Positions 7,417 to 15,617 of a stretch of DNA of 47,878 nucleotides are shown piece after piece; positions within the stretch are counted from its first letter, which is position 1, and every line of letters starts with the position of its first letter. The notes under the pieces were generated by a model. It was not told the DNA's origin, made no database searches, and worked only from the letters and a program-made list of their open reading frames with translations. The translations under genes were made by a program, and so were the position numbers. Source of the DNA: Bacteroidales bacterium UBA4345 (lineage in GTDB: Bacteria > Bacteroidota > Bacteroidia > Bacteroidales > Paludibacteraceae); NCBI GenBank assembly GCA_002396385.1, contig DGTD01000048.1, forward strand, positions 28,642-76,519, in the 5' to 3' direction.

Positions 7417-9837
7417 ATGCAAAAGAATTTAGTAATTGTCGAGTCTCCAGCCAAGGCTAAAACAATTGGCAACTTTTTGGGTGATGGGTATGCTGTTACC
7501 TCAAGTATGGGTCACGTGCGTGATTTGAAAAAAAAAGGACTTGGCATTGATGTGAATAATAATTTCCAACCCGATTACGAAATTTCTTCCGATAAAGTCA
7601 AACTGGTCGCCGAATTGCGAAAGGCGGCTAAAGGCGCTGACAAGGTGCTGCTTGCTTCCGATGAAGACCGCGAGGGAGAGAGCATTGCATGGCACTTGTA
7701 CGAGGTGCTCGGACTTAAGCCCGACAACTATGAGCGCATTGTTTTCCACGAAATAACTAAGACGGCGATTACCGAGGCAGTGGCTAATCCACGCAAAATT
7801 GATATGGCGCTGGTTAACGCCCAGCAGGCCCGCCGTGTACTTGACCGTATAGTCGGATTCGAAATATCTCCTATCCTGTGGCGCAAAGTGAAACCTTCGC
7901 TTTCTGCCGGCCGTGTACAAAGTGTGACTGTCCGGCTAATGGTTGACCGTGAACGTGAAATCAAATCTTTTGTTCCTCAGGCTTATTATAAGGTGTCGGC
8001 TCTGTTTACACTGACCGATGCCGAGGGAAAGTCGCAACACTTGAAAACGGAGTTGAACAGCCAGCTGAAAAGCAAACAAGAGGCGCTCGACTTCCTCGAA
8101 AAATGCAAGTCGGCCTCCTTCTCTATTGAAGATGTGGTGAAAAAGCCTGTTGTGCGTCATCCTGCTCCGCCGTTTACCACTTCTACTTTGCAACAGGAGG
8201 CTTCCCGTAAATTGGGTTTCTCTGTCTCGAAAACCATGATGGTGGCCCAACACCTCTACGAGAGCGGTAAAATAACCTATATGCGTACCGATTCGGTCAA
8301 CCTTTCGGGACTGGCTGTAAATACCTGTAAAGAGCAGATTATTAGTGAATATGGTGACAAATACCACCAGTTCCGCAGCTTCCATACTACGGCAAAGGGT
8401 GCACAAGAGGCGCACGAAGCCATACGCCCTACTTACGTGAACAAGCCGACTGTTGAAGGCAACAGTGACGAAAAACGGCTTTATGAGCTTATCTGGAAAC
8501 GTACGGTTGCCTCGCAGATGGTAGATGCCCAACTGGAAACTACTACTATAACAATTTCTGTCTCAACCGACAACCGCAAGTTTGTGGCTTCGGGTGAGGT
8601 TGTCGTCTTCGATGGCTTCCTAAAGGTTTATATGGAGGGTGTTGACGATGCAGAAGACAGTAACAATACGTTGCTTCCGCCTGTAAATGTGGGACAATTG
8701 TTGCAAATGCCTGACAGTATTGAGGCTTTGCAGCGCTACACCCGACCTCCTTACCGGTATAACGAGGCTAGTCTGGTAAAACAACTTGAAACTTTGGGGA
8801 TAGGACGACCTTCTACCTATGCCCCGACTATTTCTACCATTGTTGCCCGCGAATATGTGGTGAAGGAAGATGTGCAGGGCGAGGAAAGGGTCTGCAACCT
8901 CCTGGAACTGAAAGGTGGCTCTATTTCTGATGAAGATAAAAAAGAGGTGTTTGGCGCTGAACACGGGAAACTGCGACCTACCGACTTAGGTACGGTGGTG
9001 AATGATTTCCTGATGGCGAATTTCCCAAATATCATGGACTATAACTTTACCGCTGAGGAAGAGAAGAATTTCGATGAGATTGCAGCTGGTAACGAGGAGT
9101 GGACAAAGACAATAGACAAGTTCTATAAAGATTTTCACCCTACGGTGCTGAACGTTGCCGAACAGGAAGGACCTAAGGTGGGTGAAAGGCAGGTGGGTGT
9201 GGAACCTAGTACGGGGAAGCCTGTCTTTGTGAAGATTGGCCGTTTCGGCCCTGTCGCACAAATCGGTTCTGCCGATGATGAGGAAAAACCGCGTTTCGCA
9301 TCGTTGCGTAAAGACCAACACCTCGATACTATTACGTTTGAGGAGGTTATGGACTTGTTCCGTCTCCCTCGCCAAATTGGCGAATATGAGGGAAAAGTGC
9401 TGACTGTGGCTGAGGGCAGATTTGGACCTTATGTCAAACACGATGGCAGTTTCTTCTCGTTGAAAAAGACCGACGACCCGATGACGATTACGGCTGAACG
9501 CGCTATTGAACTCATTGAAGAAAAACGTTTGGCTGAAAAGAACAAGATTATATCCGACTTTGTGGCTGAGGGCATACAGGTCTGCAACGGACGTTATGGG
9601 GCTTACATTGCCTACAACGGCGCAAACTATAAGATTCCTAAAGACAAAGATGCCAAGGAACTGACTGCTGCCGAGTGCCAGGAAATAATAAAGGAACAGG
9701 GCGAGAAAAAACCGGTAAAACGTTTCGGCGCCAAAAAAACATCGGCTGCTACAGGCAAGGCTGCTACAACGAAAGCTTCCGCCAAAAAAACAGTTGCAAA
9801 GAAAACAACGGCTAAGACGGGTGCCAAAAAAGAATAA
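7417..9837 (+). CDS. topA: DNA topoisomerase I (type IA)
   Basis: This 806-residue enzyme relaxes negative supercoils by passing one strand through a transient break. The N-terminal Toprim domain starts 'NLVIVESPAKAKTIGNF' and carries the acidic motif 'SDEDREGESIAWH' (about residues 81-93). The active-site tyrosine is in 'ITYMRTDSVN' (about 285). The C-terminus has topoisomerase C-terminal repeats ('GRFGPV', 'GRFGPYVKHDG', 'GRYGAYIAYNG') instead of zinc ribbons, then a Lys/Ala tail of about 40 residues likely to hold DNA. Start 7417 is chosen because the family begins 'M..NLVIVESPAKA'. The next gene follows by 27 bp. Confidence 0.96.
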   Translation: MQKNLVIVESPAKAKTIGNFLGDGYAVTSSMGHVRDLKKKGLGIDVNNNFQPDYEISSDKVKLVAELRKAAKGADKVLLASDEDREGESIAWHLYEVLGLKPDNYERIVFHEITKTAITEAVANPRKIDMALVNAQQARRVLDRIVGFEISPILWRKVKPSLSAGRVQSVTVRLMVDREREIKSFVPQAYYKVSALFTLTDAEGKSQHLKTELNSQLKSKQEALDFLEKCKSASFSIEDVVKKPVVRHPAPPFTTSTLQQEASRKLGFSVSKTMMVAQHLYESGKITYMRTDSVNLSGLAVNTCKEQIISEYGDKYHQFRSFHTTAKGAQEAHEAIRPTYVNKPTVEGNSDEKRLYELIWKRTVASQMVDAQLETTTITISVSTDNRKFVASGEVVVFDGFLKVYMEGVDDAEDSNNTLLPPVNVGQLLQMPDSIEALQRYTRPPYRYNEASLVKQLETLGIGRPSTYAPTISTIVAREYVVKEDVQGEERVCNLLELKGGSISDEDKKEVFGAEHGKLRPTDLGTVVNDFLMANFPNIMDYNFTAEEEKNFDEIAAGNEEWTKTIDKFYKDFHPTVLNVAEQEGPKVGERQVGVEPSTGKPVFVKIGRFGPVAQIGSADDEEKPRFASLRKDQHLDTITFEEVMDLFRLPRQIGEYEGKVLTVAEGRFGPYVKHDGSFFSLKKTDDPMTITAERAIELIEEKRLAEKNKIISDFVAEGIQVCNGRYGAYIAYNGANYKIPKDKDAKELTAAECQEIIKEQGEKKPVKRFGAKKTSAATGKAATTKASAKKTVAKKTTAKTGAKKE

Positions 9838-9864
9838 GGCTTTCCTAATATAAATGAACAAGAG

Positions 9865-11331
9865 ATGATGATGAAGTGTTTCTGCTCTTTGGCGTTGGCG
9901 CTGCTCTCTTTCCCGATTTGGGCTGCAGAGGAACCGTTCGATAGAGATAACGAGCTGTTTTGCTCTTCTATCAATACTTATGGTGTAGAAAAAGGGCTTT
10001 CGCTATACAAACGTAAACAGGTCATCTTTTTCCGTAACGATACGGCTTATGTCGTGGCTGTCTCTAAATCGTCGGAGCTCGATCCTTTCTGGGTGGCGGG
10101 TGAGTTGGAACATCTACCTGTCGATGACCAATTCGCATACGACGACCATGCCGACAAACTTATTTTCTCGTCGGTTGGGAAACTCTATTACAGTTATTGG
10201 AAAGATAATGGTTGGACTAACCACAAACGCTTGAAAATGGAGGGCGTAAACCTGAAAGTGACCCATCCTTTCAACGATGCCTTGTCGCAACCGGAAAAAA
10301 TTCAACGCATCTATCACCCTACATTTGCTAAAGGCGGTGACCGGCTTTATTTTGCCGCCGTTTCGAAAGGACGGACCGATTTAGACCTTTGGTATGCCGA
10401 CCGTGGTCCCGAAGATACGTGGCTGGCGCCCCATCTACTTCCGGTCAATACCGATGCGAACGAGGAACACCCTTTTGTGGTGGGCGATTCGTTGCTCTAT
10501 TTCTCGTCGAACCGTGCCGAAAACCAGCGGGCCAACCTTTATTATGTCGATTTGACGGAAGAACAGCCTGTGGCGCGGATTTCCGTTTTGAGTAGTCCTT
10601 CCAGCGACGAGATTGGAATTGTTGTGGTGGGCGATAGGGCACACCTTATTTCTGACCGCTGCCCAACACGTCCCGGACAGGTTTGTGACGATAATATATT
10701 TAAAGCCCAGGTTGTCAGACGTGAGAAGAAAGAGGCGGGGATTTCGTTCAAAGATATCCCTGAAACTTTCCCGAAAGATGTGGCCAGCCCTTATGATGTC
10801 CTCCCTTATGTGTTCCGTACAATGACTGAAGCGGAGGCTGATTCGGCTCTTGCTCGGGGTGAAAAACTGGAACACGACCGCCTGATGAGGCTGGACTCTG
10901 TTGCCAAGGCCAAGGCCGACAGTGTTTTGTGGGTTGCGCTCAATTCGGTCGATGAGAATAAAAGGGCGCAGATGCTGACCAGCAATGTTGCGAAGACCGA
11001 GAGTAAGGTCATCTTCTATTTCGATTCAGATGACGACCATCTGAACGACAAATATGCGACCGATCTGGATGCAATTGTACAATATATTAAATCGGAACCC
11101 CAGACTAAATTCCTGATATACGGGTTTACCGATGAAAGGGGAACCGACAAATACAACCAAAATCTTTCGGTGCGCCGTGCGCAGAGTGTCTTTAGGGCAC
11201 TCCGCGACAAAGGGGTCCCTACGTCGAACCTGTTGTTTACCGGATTCGGTGAGCGTGGGCTAGTTGTAAAGAACGCAAAGACGGAAGATGAACATCAAAA
11301 GAACAGAAGGGTGGAAATCCGTAAAATGTAG
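9865..11331 (+). CDS. exported OmpA-family protein with PD40-like beta-propeller
   Basis: The protein has 488 residues. A signal peptide ('FCSLALALLSFPIWAA') is followed by WD40-like PD40 strands ('GDRLYFAAVSKGRTDLDLWY', 'GDSLLYFSSNRAENQRANLY'). A linker leads to an OmpA C-terminal domain (about 380-488). The peptidoglycan-binding Asp and Arg are present in 'YGFTDERGTDKYNQNLS' and 'VRRAQS'. The protein probably sits in the periplasm or at the outer membrane and binds the diaminopimelate of peptidoglycan. PD40-OmpA proteins include type IX secretion component PorE, but many paralogs exist, so I do not assign that name. It is downstream of topA and probably cotranscribed. Three consecutive ATG codons open the gene and the first is used here. 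Its stop codon lies inside the terminator hairpin. Confidence 0.88.
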   Translation: MMMKCFCSLALALLSFPIWAAEEPFDRDNELFCSSINTYGVEKGLSLYKRKQVIFFRNDTAYVVAVSKSSELDPFWVAGELEHLPVDDQFAYDDHADKLIFSSVGKLYYSYWKDNGWTNHKRLKMEGVNLKVTHPFNDALSQPEKIQRIYHPTFAKGGDRLYFAAVSKGRTDLDLWYADRGPEDTWLAPHLLPVNTDANEEHPFVVGDSLLYFSSNRAENQRANLYYVDLTEEQPVARISVLSSPSSDEIGIVVVGDRAHLISDRCPTRPGQVCDDNIFKAQVVRREKKEAGISFKDIPETFPKDVASPYDVLPYVFRTMTEAEADSALARGEKLEHDRLMRLDSVAKAKADSVLWVALNSVDENKRAQMLTSNVAKTESKVIFYFDSDDDHLNDKYATDLDAIVQYIKSEPQTKFLIYGFTDERGTDKYNQNLSVRRAQSVFRALRDKGVPTSNLLFTGFGERGLVVKNAKTEDEHQKNRRVEIRKM

Positions 11332-11365
11332 CGTGAAACGCTGCATTCGGATTCCCACCCTTTTT
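11307..11365 (+). terminator. Terminator overlapping the end of the OmpA-family gene
   Basis: AAGGGTGG...ATCCG pairs with CGGAT...CCCACCCTT, and inside it AATGTAGCGT pairs with ACGCTGCATT around GAA. A run of T follows. The outer left arm and the stop codon at 11329-11331 are within the stem. Confidence 0.85.
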
Positions 11366-11421
11366 CTCTTGCAATGTTGTTCCTAGAAAATGATAGTAGA
11401 ATATAAAAGCTTTATTTTGTT

Positions 11422-13089
11422 ATGATCGACACAATCGTCAACATCTTGAGCCTTGTCGGCTCGTTAGGCCTGTTTCTTTACGGTATGAAGATTATGAGTG
11501 AGGGCCTTGAAAAATTCGCTGGTGACAGCTTGCGTAACATCTTGGCGGCTATGACGAAAAACCGTGTTATGGGCGTACTGACGGGTTTGTTGGTTACGGC
11601 TCTCATACAGTCGTCTTCTGCCACTACCGTTATGGTGGTCAGCTTTGTCAATGCAGGACTCATGACGTTGAAACAGTCTATTGGCGTGATTATGGGTGCC
11701 AACATCGGAACCACGGTCACCGCATGGCTTATCTCGGCTGTCGGTTTCAAGGTGAATATATCGGCTTTCGCTATTCCGTTGCTGGCGCTTGCTTTGCCCC
11801 TCATTTTCTCCAGTCAGTCGAAACGTAAGAATATCGGTGAGTTCGTCTTCGGTTTCTCTTTCCTCTTTATGGGGTTGAGTTACTTGCAGACCGCCGCTTC
11901 GAATATGGGAATTGGTGAAATTGTCGCCAACATGTTGTCGCATGTCCCTTGCGACAGTTTCCTGACTATTATTCTTTTTGTGATAGTGGGTGCGTTGGTA
12001 ACAATGCTGGTGCAGGCGTCGGCGGCCACTATGGCCATCACCCTCATGTTGTTCGATATGCACATTCCGGGCTTCGGCTTCGAACAGGCTGCGGCTTTGG
12101 CTATGGGACAGAATATCGGTACAACTATAACGGCCTTTATGGCTTCGCTCACCGCTAATACCCAAGCGCGCAGGGCTGCTCTGGCCCATATGTTCTTCAA
12201 CGTTTTCGGTGTGGTGGTAGTGCTTATTGTTTTCTATCCGGCCTGCAACGCTATCAGCTGGTTCGTGACCGACTTTATGGGTGTGGAAAGCAACGATTTG
12301 TATAAACTTTCGGCATTCCATACGGCATTCAACATTATGAACACCTTGTTGCTGATTTGGTTCGTCAACCAGATTGAAGCCTTTGTGTGCAAAGTATTGC
12401 CACAGAAGGAGCAAGACGAAGAGTACCGCTTGCGCTATATTTCTGCTGGTTATCCTTCTACGGCCGAACTCTCAATTCTGGAAGCCCAGAAGGAAATCAA
12501 CAACTTTGCCGAACGTTGCCACCGTATGTTCAATTTGGTGAAAGACTTGCTGAAAATTGAAAAGGACGAGGATTTTAACAAATTGTTCTCACGTATAGAG
12601 AAATATGAGAGTATTGCCGACAATATGGAGGTGGAAATCGCCAAGTATTTGAAAAAGGTGAGCGAGGGACGCTTGTCGAACGAGTCAAAATCGAATATGC
12701 AGCAGATGCTCCGCCAAATTTCCGAATTGGAAAGTATTGGCGATTCGTGCTACAACTTGGCCCGAACCGTAAACCGTTGCCGGCAGAACAATGCCAAATT
12801 TACTGACGGACAGTTGGCTCATATTGGTGAGATGATGAGGTTGGTCGACGACTCGCTGGTGGAGATGACCCGTTGTGTGGAAAAATTCCCGGAAAAGCAC
12901 GATATCAACGCGTCGAACAATATCGAAAATGAAATCAACAACTACCGCAACCAGTTGAAGAACCAGAACCTTACCGATATCAACAATGGCCTCTACAACT
13001 ACCAGCTTGGGGTTTATTATGTTGACTTCATTTCAGAGTGCGAGAAGTTGGGCGACTATGTGGTGAATGTGGTGGAAGCTACCATCTGA
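11422..13089 (+). CDS. Na+/phosphate cotransporter family protein with PhoU-like C-terminal domain
   Basis: This 555-residue inner-membrane protein is of the NptA/YjbB type. The N-terminal part (about residues 1-320) has eight to nine membrane segments with the two inverted QSSSATT-type repeats, 'LIQSSSATTVMVVSFVNAG' (about 62) and 'LVQASAATMAITLML' (about 195), plus 'GANIGTTVTAW' and 'GQNIGTTITAF'. The C-terminal 200 residues are a helical PhoU-like domain ('MEVEIAKYLKKVSEGRL'). Related proteins export or import phosphate. Substrate and direction cannot be read from sequence. It is a single-gene unit between two terminators. Confidence 0.9.
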   Translation: MIDTIVNILSLVGSLGLFLYGMKIMSEGLEKFAGDSLRNILAAMTKNRVMGVLTGLLVTALIQSSSATTVMVVSFVNAGLMTLKQSIGVIMGANIGTTVTAWLISAVGFKVNISAFAIPLLALALPLIFSSQSKRKNIGEFVFGFSFLFMGLSYLQTAASNMGIGEIVANMLSHVPCDSFLTIILFVIVGALVTMLVQASAATMAITLMLFDMHIPGFGFEQAAALAMGQNIGTTITAFMASLTANTQARRAALAHMFFNVFGVVVVLIVFYPACNAISWFVTDFMGVESNDLYKLSAFHTAFNIMNTLLLIWFVNQIEAFVCKVLPQKEQDEEYRLRYISAGYPSTAELSILEAQKEINNFAERCHRMFNLVKDLLKIEKDEDFNKLFSRIEKYESIADNMEVEIAKYLKKVSEGRLSNESKSNMQQMLRQISELESIGDSCYNLARTVNRCRQNNAKFTDGQLAHIGEMMRLVDDSLVEMTRCVEKFPEKHDINASNNIENEINNYRNQLKNQNLTDINNGLYNYQLGVYYVDFISECEKLGDYVVNVVEATI

Positions 13090-13109
13090 TGCGACACCCC
13101 CCTGGAAAC

Positions 13110-13150
13110 AACGCCTTGCCGCCTTTCGGGTGGCAAGGCGTTCCTTTTTT
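13110..13150 (+). terminator. Terminator after the Na/Pi cotransporter
   Basis: An 11-bp perfect stem AACGCCTTGCC/GGCAAGGCGTT with an 11-nt loop is followed by CCTTTTTT. Confidence 0.9.
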
Positions 13151-13183
13151 GCAGTAAATGGCCGTTCTCACCGAAAAAAATGC

Positions 13184-13191
13184 TAACTTTG
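13184..13191 (+). promoter_or_regulatory. -7 box of the DUF4254-GT9 operon
   Basis: TAACTTTG lies 40 nt before the DUF4254 start codon. The -33 partner is weak. Confidence 0.55.
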
Positions 13192-13231
13192 TTGGCTGTA
13201 AGAAAATTAAAAATAGTAATTAAGATTTAAT

Positions 13232-13837
13232 ATGAGCTTCACATCCGATGCCAACAAATTGTTCGATCAGGTTATAGTTGACTATCACAAGACCGACAAT
13301 GTTGACGCTCCTATCAACAACCCTTATCCTGCGCAAACCATCGATAACATTCTATATTTAAAAAACTGGATTGATACGGTTCAGTGGCACTTGGAAGATA
13401 TTATCCGCAACCCTGAAATCGATCCTGTTGAGGCGTTGGCTTTGAAGCGCCGCATCGATAAGAGCAACCAGGACCGTACCGATTTGGTTGAGCGTATCGA
13501 CAGCTACTTCTGGGAAAAATACCAGGGTGTGAAGGTGAAGCCTACCGCTGTCATCAATACCGAAAGCCCAGCCTGGGCGATTGACCGCCTCTCTATTCTG
13601 GCGCTTAAAATCTACCACATGCGTGTCGAGGCCGAACGTACCGATGTCTCTGCCGAACAGCATGCCGCTTGCCAGAAGAAGCTGGACGTGCTTTTGGAAC
13701 AGCGCGTTGACCTTTCAACCGCCATCGACCAGCTTTTGACCGATATTGAGAATGGTGACCGTTATATGAAGGTCTACAAGCAGATGAAGATGTACAATGA
13801 CCCTAATTTGAACCCTGTCCTTTACGGCAAGAAGTAA
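13232..13837 (+). CDS. DUF4254 family protein
   Basis: This 201-residue soluble helical protein has no signal peptide. The family is recognised from its overall sequence ('LFDQVIVDYHKTDN', 'DRLSILALKIYHMRVEAER') and from its place directly before a GT9 glycosyltransferase, a pairing I know from other Bacteroidota genomes. Its function is not known. The 20-bp spacing and shared promoter with the glycosyltransferase suggest a supporting role in lipopolysaccharide core or sugar transfer, but that is inferred from context only. Confidence 0.8.
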   Translation: MSFTSDANKLFDQVIVDYHKTDNVDAPINNPYPAQTIDNILYLKNWIDTVQWHLEDIIRNPEIDPVEALALKRRIDKSNQDRTDLVERIDSYFWEKYQGVKVKPTAVINTESPAWAIDRLSILALKIYHMRVEAERTDVSAEQHAACQKKLDVLLEQRVDLSTAIDQLLTDIENGDRYMKVYKQMKMYNDPNLNPVLYGKK

Positions 13838-13857
13838 TAACAACTGAATGTAGGCAG

Positions 13858-14868
13858 ATGAAACGGATTCTAGTAATGCGGCTTTCGGCTATGGGCGATG
13901 TGGCGATGACGGTTCCCGTCTTGGCCAGTCTGCTACAGCAACATCCCGATGTGGAAGTGACGCTGTTGAGCACACCCCGCTTCGAACCGATGTTTGCCGG
14001 CATCGACCGTCTCCGTTTTGTGGGTGTTGACACGAAAAAGACCTATAAGGGCTTTGGTGGCATCTTCAAACTGTTCCGTTTCCTGCGTAAAAACTATACG
14101 TTCGACCAGATGGTCGACTTGCACGATGTGCTCCGTAGCAAGGTGCTCCGCAAACTATACCGGCTGACGGGCGTCCCTGTTTCGGTTATCGATAAGGGGC
14201 GTGCCGAGAAAAAGGCCTTGGTAAAGGAAGGCGGTGACGGGAAAAGACAACTGAAGTCGTCGGTCGACCGTTATTGCGAGGCTTTCGCCGCGGCTGGCTA
14301 TCGTGTGGAGGTCAATTTTCAGGGCCTCTTCCCTAAAAATGAGGTTTTCGAACTTCCTTTCGAGAAAAAAGGTACTTGGGTTGGTGTGGCTCCATTCGCA
14401 CAACACCAGGGTAAGATTTATCCGGTTGAGAAGATGGAGCAGGTCGTCCGCCAGTTGGCTGCTCTGCCCGGTGTGGAGGTACTGCTGTTTGGCGGTGGAC
14501 CGAAGGAAAAAGCCGTTCTCGAAGGTTGGGAGAAAGCTATCCCATCTACCATTTCATTGGCTGGAAAGTTTCCGCTAAGTACCGAACTGCATTTGTTGAA
14601 TGCTTGCAAGGTGGTGGTGAGTATGGATTCTGCCAATATGCATTTGGCATCGCTGGTAAACACACCGGTGGTGTGCGTATGGGGCGCTACTCATCCGTAT
14701 GCGGGTTTTAATGGTTTCGGACAGAACTTGGCGAACGCTGTGCAGATTGATATGGATTGCCGTCCTTGCTCTATTTATGGTAACAAACCGTGTAAAAAGG
14801 GCGACTATCCCTGTATGAATAGTATTCCTCCTGAGGTGGTGGTCGAAAAAGTGAGAAATCTGCTTTAA
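13858..14868 (+). CDS. glycosyltransferase family 9 (heptosyltransferase-like)
   Basis: This 336-residue protein has a GT-B fold. The N-terminus 'ILVMRLSAMGDVAMTVPVL' is the classic GT9 acceptor-side motif with the conserved Asp, and 'SMDSANMHLASLVNTPVVCV' with 'WGATHP' is the nucleotide-sugar side. Members add heptose or related sugars to the inner core of lipopolysaccharide at the cytoplasmic face. Near the C-terminus 'CRPCSIYGNKPCKKGDYPC' holds four cysteines, common in Bacteroidota GT9 proteins and possibly a metal site. It is cotranscribed with the DUF4254 gene. The actual donor sugar is not predictable. Confidence 0.9.
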   Translation: MKRILVMRLSAMGDVAMTVPVLASLLQQHPDVEVTLLSTPRFEPMFAGIDRLRFVGVDTKKTYKGFGGIFKLFRFLRKNYTFDQMVDLHDVLRSKVLRKLYRLTGVPVSVIDKGRAEKKALVKEGGDGKRQLKSSVDRYCEAFAAAGYRVEVNFQGLFPKNEVFELPFEKKGTWVGVAPFAQHQGKIYPVEKMEQVVRQLAALPGVEVLLFGGGPKEKAVLEGWEKAIPSTISLAGKFPLSTELHLLNACKVVVSMDSANMHLASLVNTPVVCVWGATHPYAGFNGFGQNLANAVQIDMDCRPCSIYGNKPCKKGDYPCMNSIPPEVVVEKVRNLL

Positions 14869-14895
14869 GTAAAATACACAAAATGTAAAATAAAG

Positions 14896-14938
14896 CAACA
14901 GCGGTAAGTGGTGTTTCGCTTACTGCTGTTGTTGTTTT
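14896..14938 (+). terminator. Terminator of the DUF4254-GT9 operon
   Basis: A 13-bp stem CAACAGCGGTAAG/CTTACTGCTGTTG with one G-U pair is followed by TTGTTTTG. Confidence 0.85.
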
Positions 14939-15056
14939 GTTTGCGGACCTATCTTTGCGTAATGGAAATCTCGTCGGTTAGTTTTGTTGCCCGAGAAAAT
15001 TTGTTGATGTGTAATTTTTCTGCCTTTTTTCTGTTTTTTTGTTCTCCTATTTTTTT

Positions 15057-15064
15057 TATATTTG
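15057..15064 (+). promoter_or_regulatory. -7 box of secreted cassette A
   Basis: TATATTTGC matches TAnnTTTG and is conserved in copy B at 19808-19815. The leader to the first gene is about 70 nt. A TTTG at 15038-15041 is only 15 nt upstream, so the -33 element is uncertain. Confidence 0.6.
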
Positions 15065-15106
15065 CGAATGTAATAGGGTTATAGCTTTGTTTTGGCTTTG
15101 CTTATT

Positions 15107-15133
15107 ATGAAGAAAAATATTAATGTAATCTAA
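15107..15133 (+). other. 8-codon leader ORF conserved in both cassettes (copy A)
   Basis: ATG plus seven codons, reading MKKNINVI then TAA, ends 6 nt before the start of the 157-residue gene. Copy B has MKKSINVI at the same place. It is too short to judge as coding. It is reported because both copies keep it and its stop is next to the start of the real gene. Confidence 0.3.
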
Positions 15134-15139
15134 CTGGTT

Positions 15140-15613
15140 ATGAAGTTAAAAAAATGTTTGGCGGGCATATCCCTGGCGATAGCGGGGAGTGTTCCTGTAG
15201 TGGCGGGTAATACTTACGTCACTATTCAAAAGAACGATGGAACAAAGAGTTCGTTTCTGTTGTCTGCTGTTCCGAAAATCACACACACTGCCGATAGCTT
15301 GAAGGTAGAGGGAGATGCAAGTGCCTCTTTCCTTTTGTCGGATGTCGACTTTTTCAAATTTACAGAGTCTGACCTCACATCTGTTCCTACACTTAAAGGC
15401 GATGAGCTTCGCGTTGTCTATCTCGACAACCAGCATGTGAGGGTCGAGGGACTGGCTGCAGGCTCACAACTGTCGCTTTGTTCGGTGTCGGGTGCGGTGT
15501 TGAGCCAGAAGCAGGCTTCTGCCGATGGCTTTGCCGAGTTCTCGCTGCCACAGGCAAAGGGCGTGTACATCTTGAAGACAGACAAACAGATTGTTAAACT
15601 AGTGAAGAAGTAA
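15140..15613 (+). CDS. small secreted protein with type IX-like C-terminal tail, copy A
   Basis: This 157-residue protein has a clear signal peptide (residues 1-22, 'GISLAIAGSVPVVAG'). A beta-rich region carries 'YVTIQKNDGTKSSFLLSAVP', and the last 60 residues read like a type IX secretion (Por) sorting domain: 'VRVEGLAAGSQLSLCSVSG' and 'GVYILKTDKQIVKLVKK'. If so it is exported through the outer membrane and possibly attached to the surface. The window has a DUF4835/PorD-like gene, consistent with the organism having that system. It differs from copy B at 10 of 157 residues with no gaps. The gene downstream starts 4 bp after its stop. The function is unknown. Confidence 0.8.
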   Translation: MKLKKCLAGISLAIAGSVPVVAGNTYVTIQKNDGTKSSFLLSAVPKITHTADSLKVEGDASASFLLSDVDFFKFTESDLTSVPTLKGDELRVVYLDNQHVRVEGLAAGSQLSLCSVSGAVLSQKQASADGFAEFSLPQAKGVYILKTDKQIVKLVKK

Positions 15614-15617
15614 GCTT

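Noticed and set aside
11464..12414. 316-residue minus-strand frame opposite the Na/Pi transporter
   Set aside because: It is a low-complexity His/Arg/Gln/Glu-rich shadow of transmembrane codons, with no promoter.
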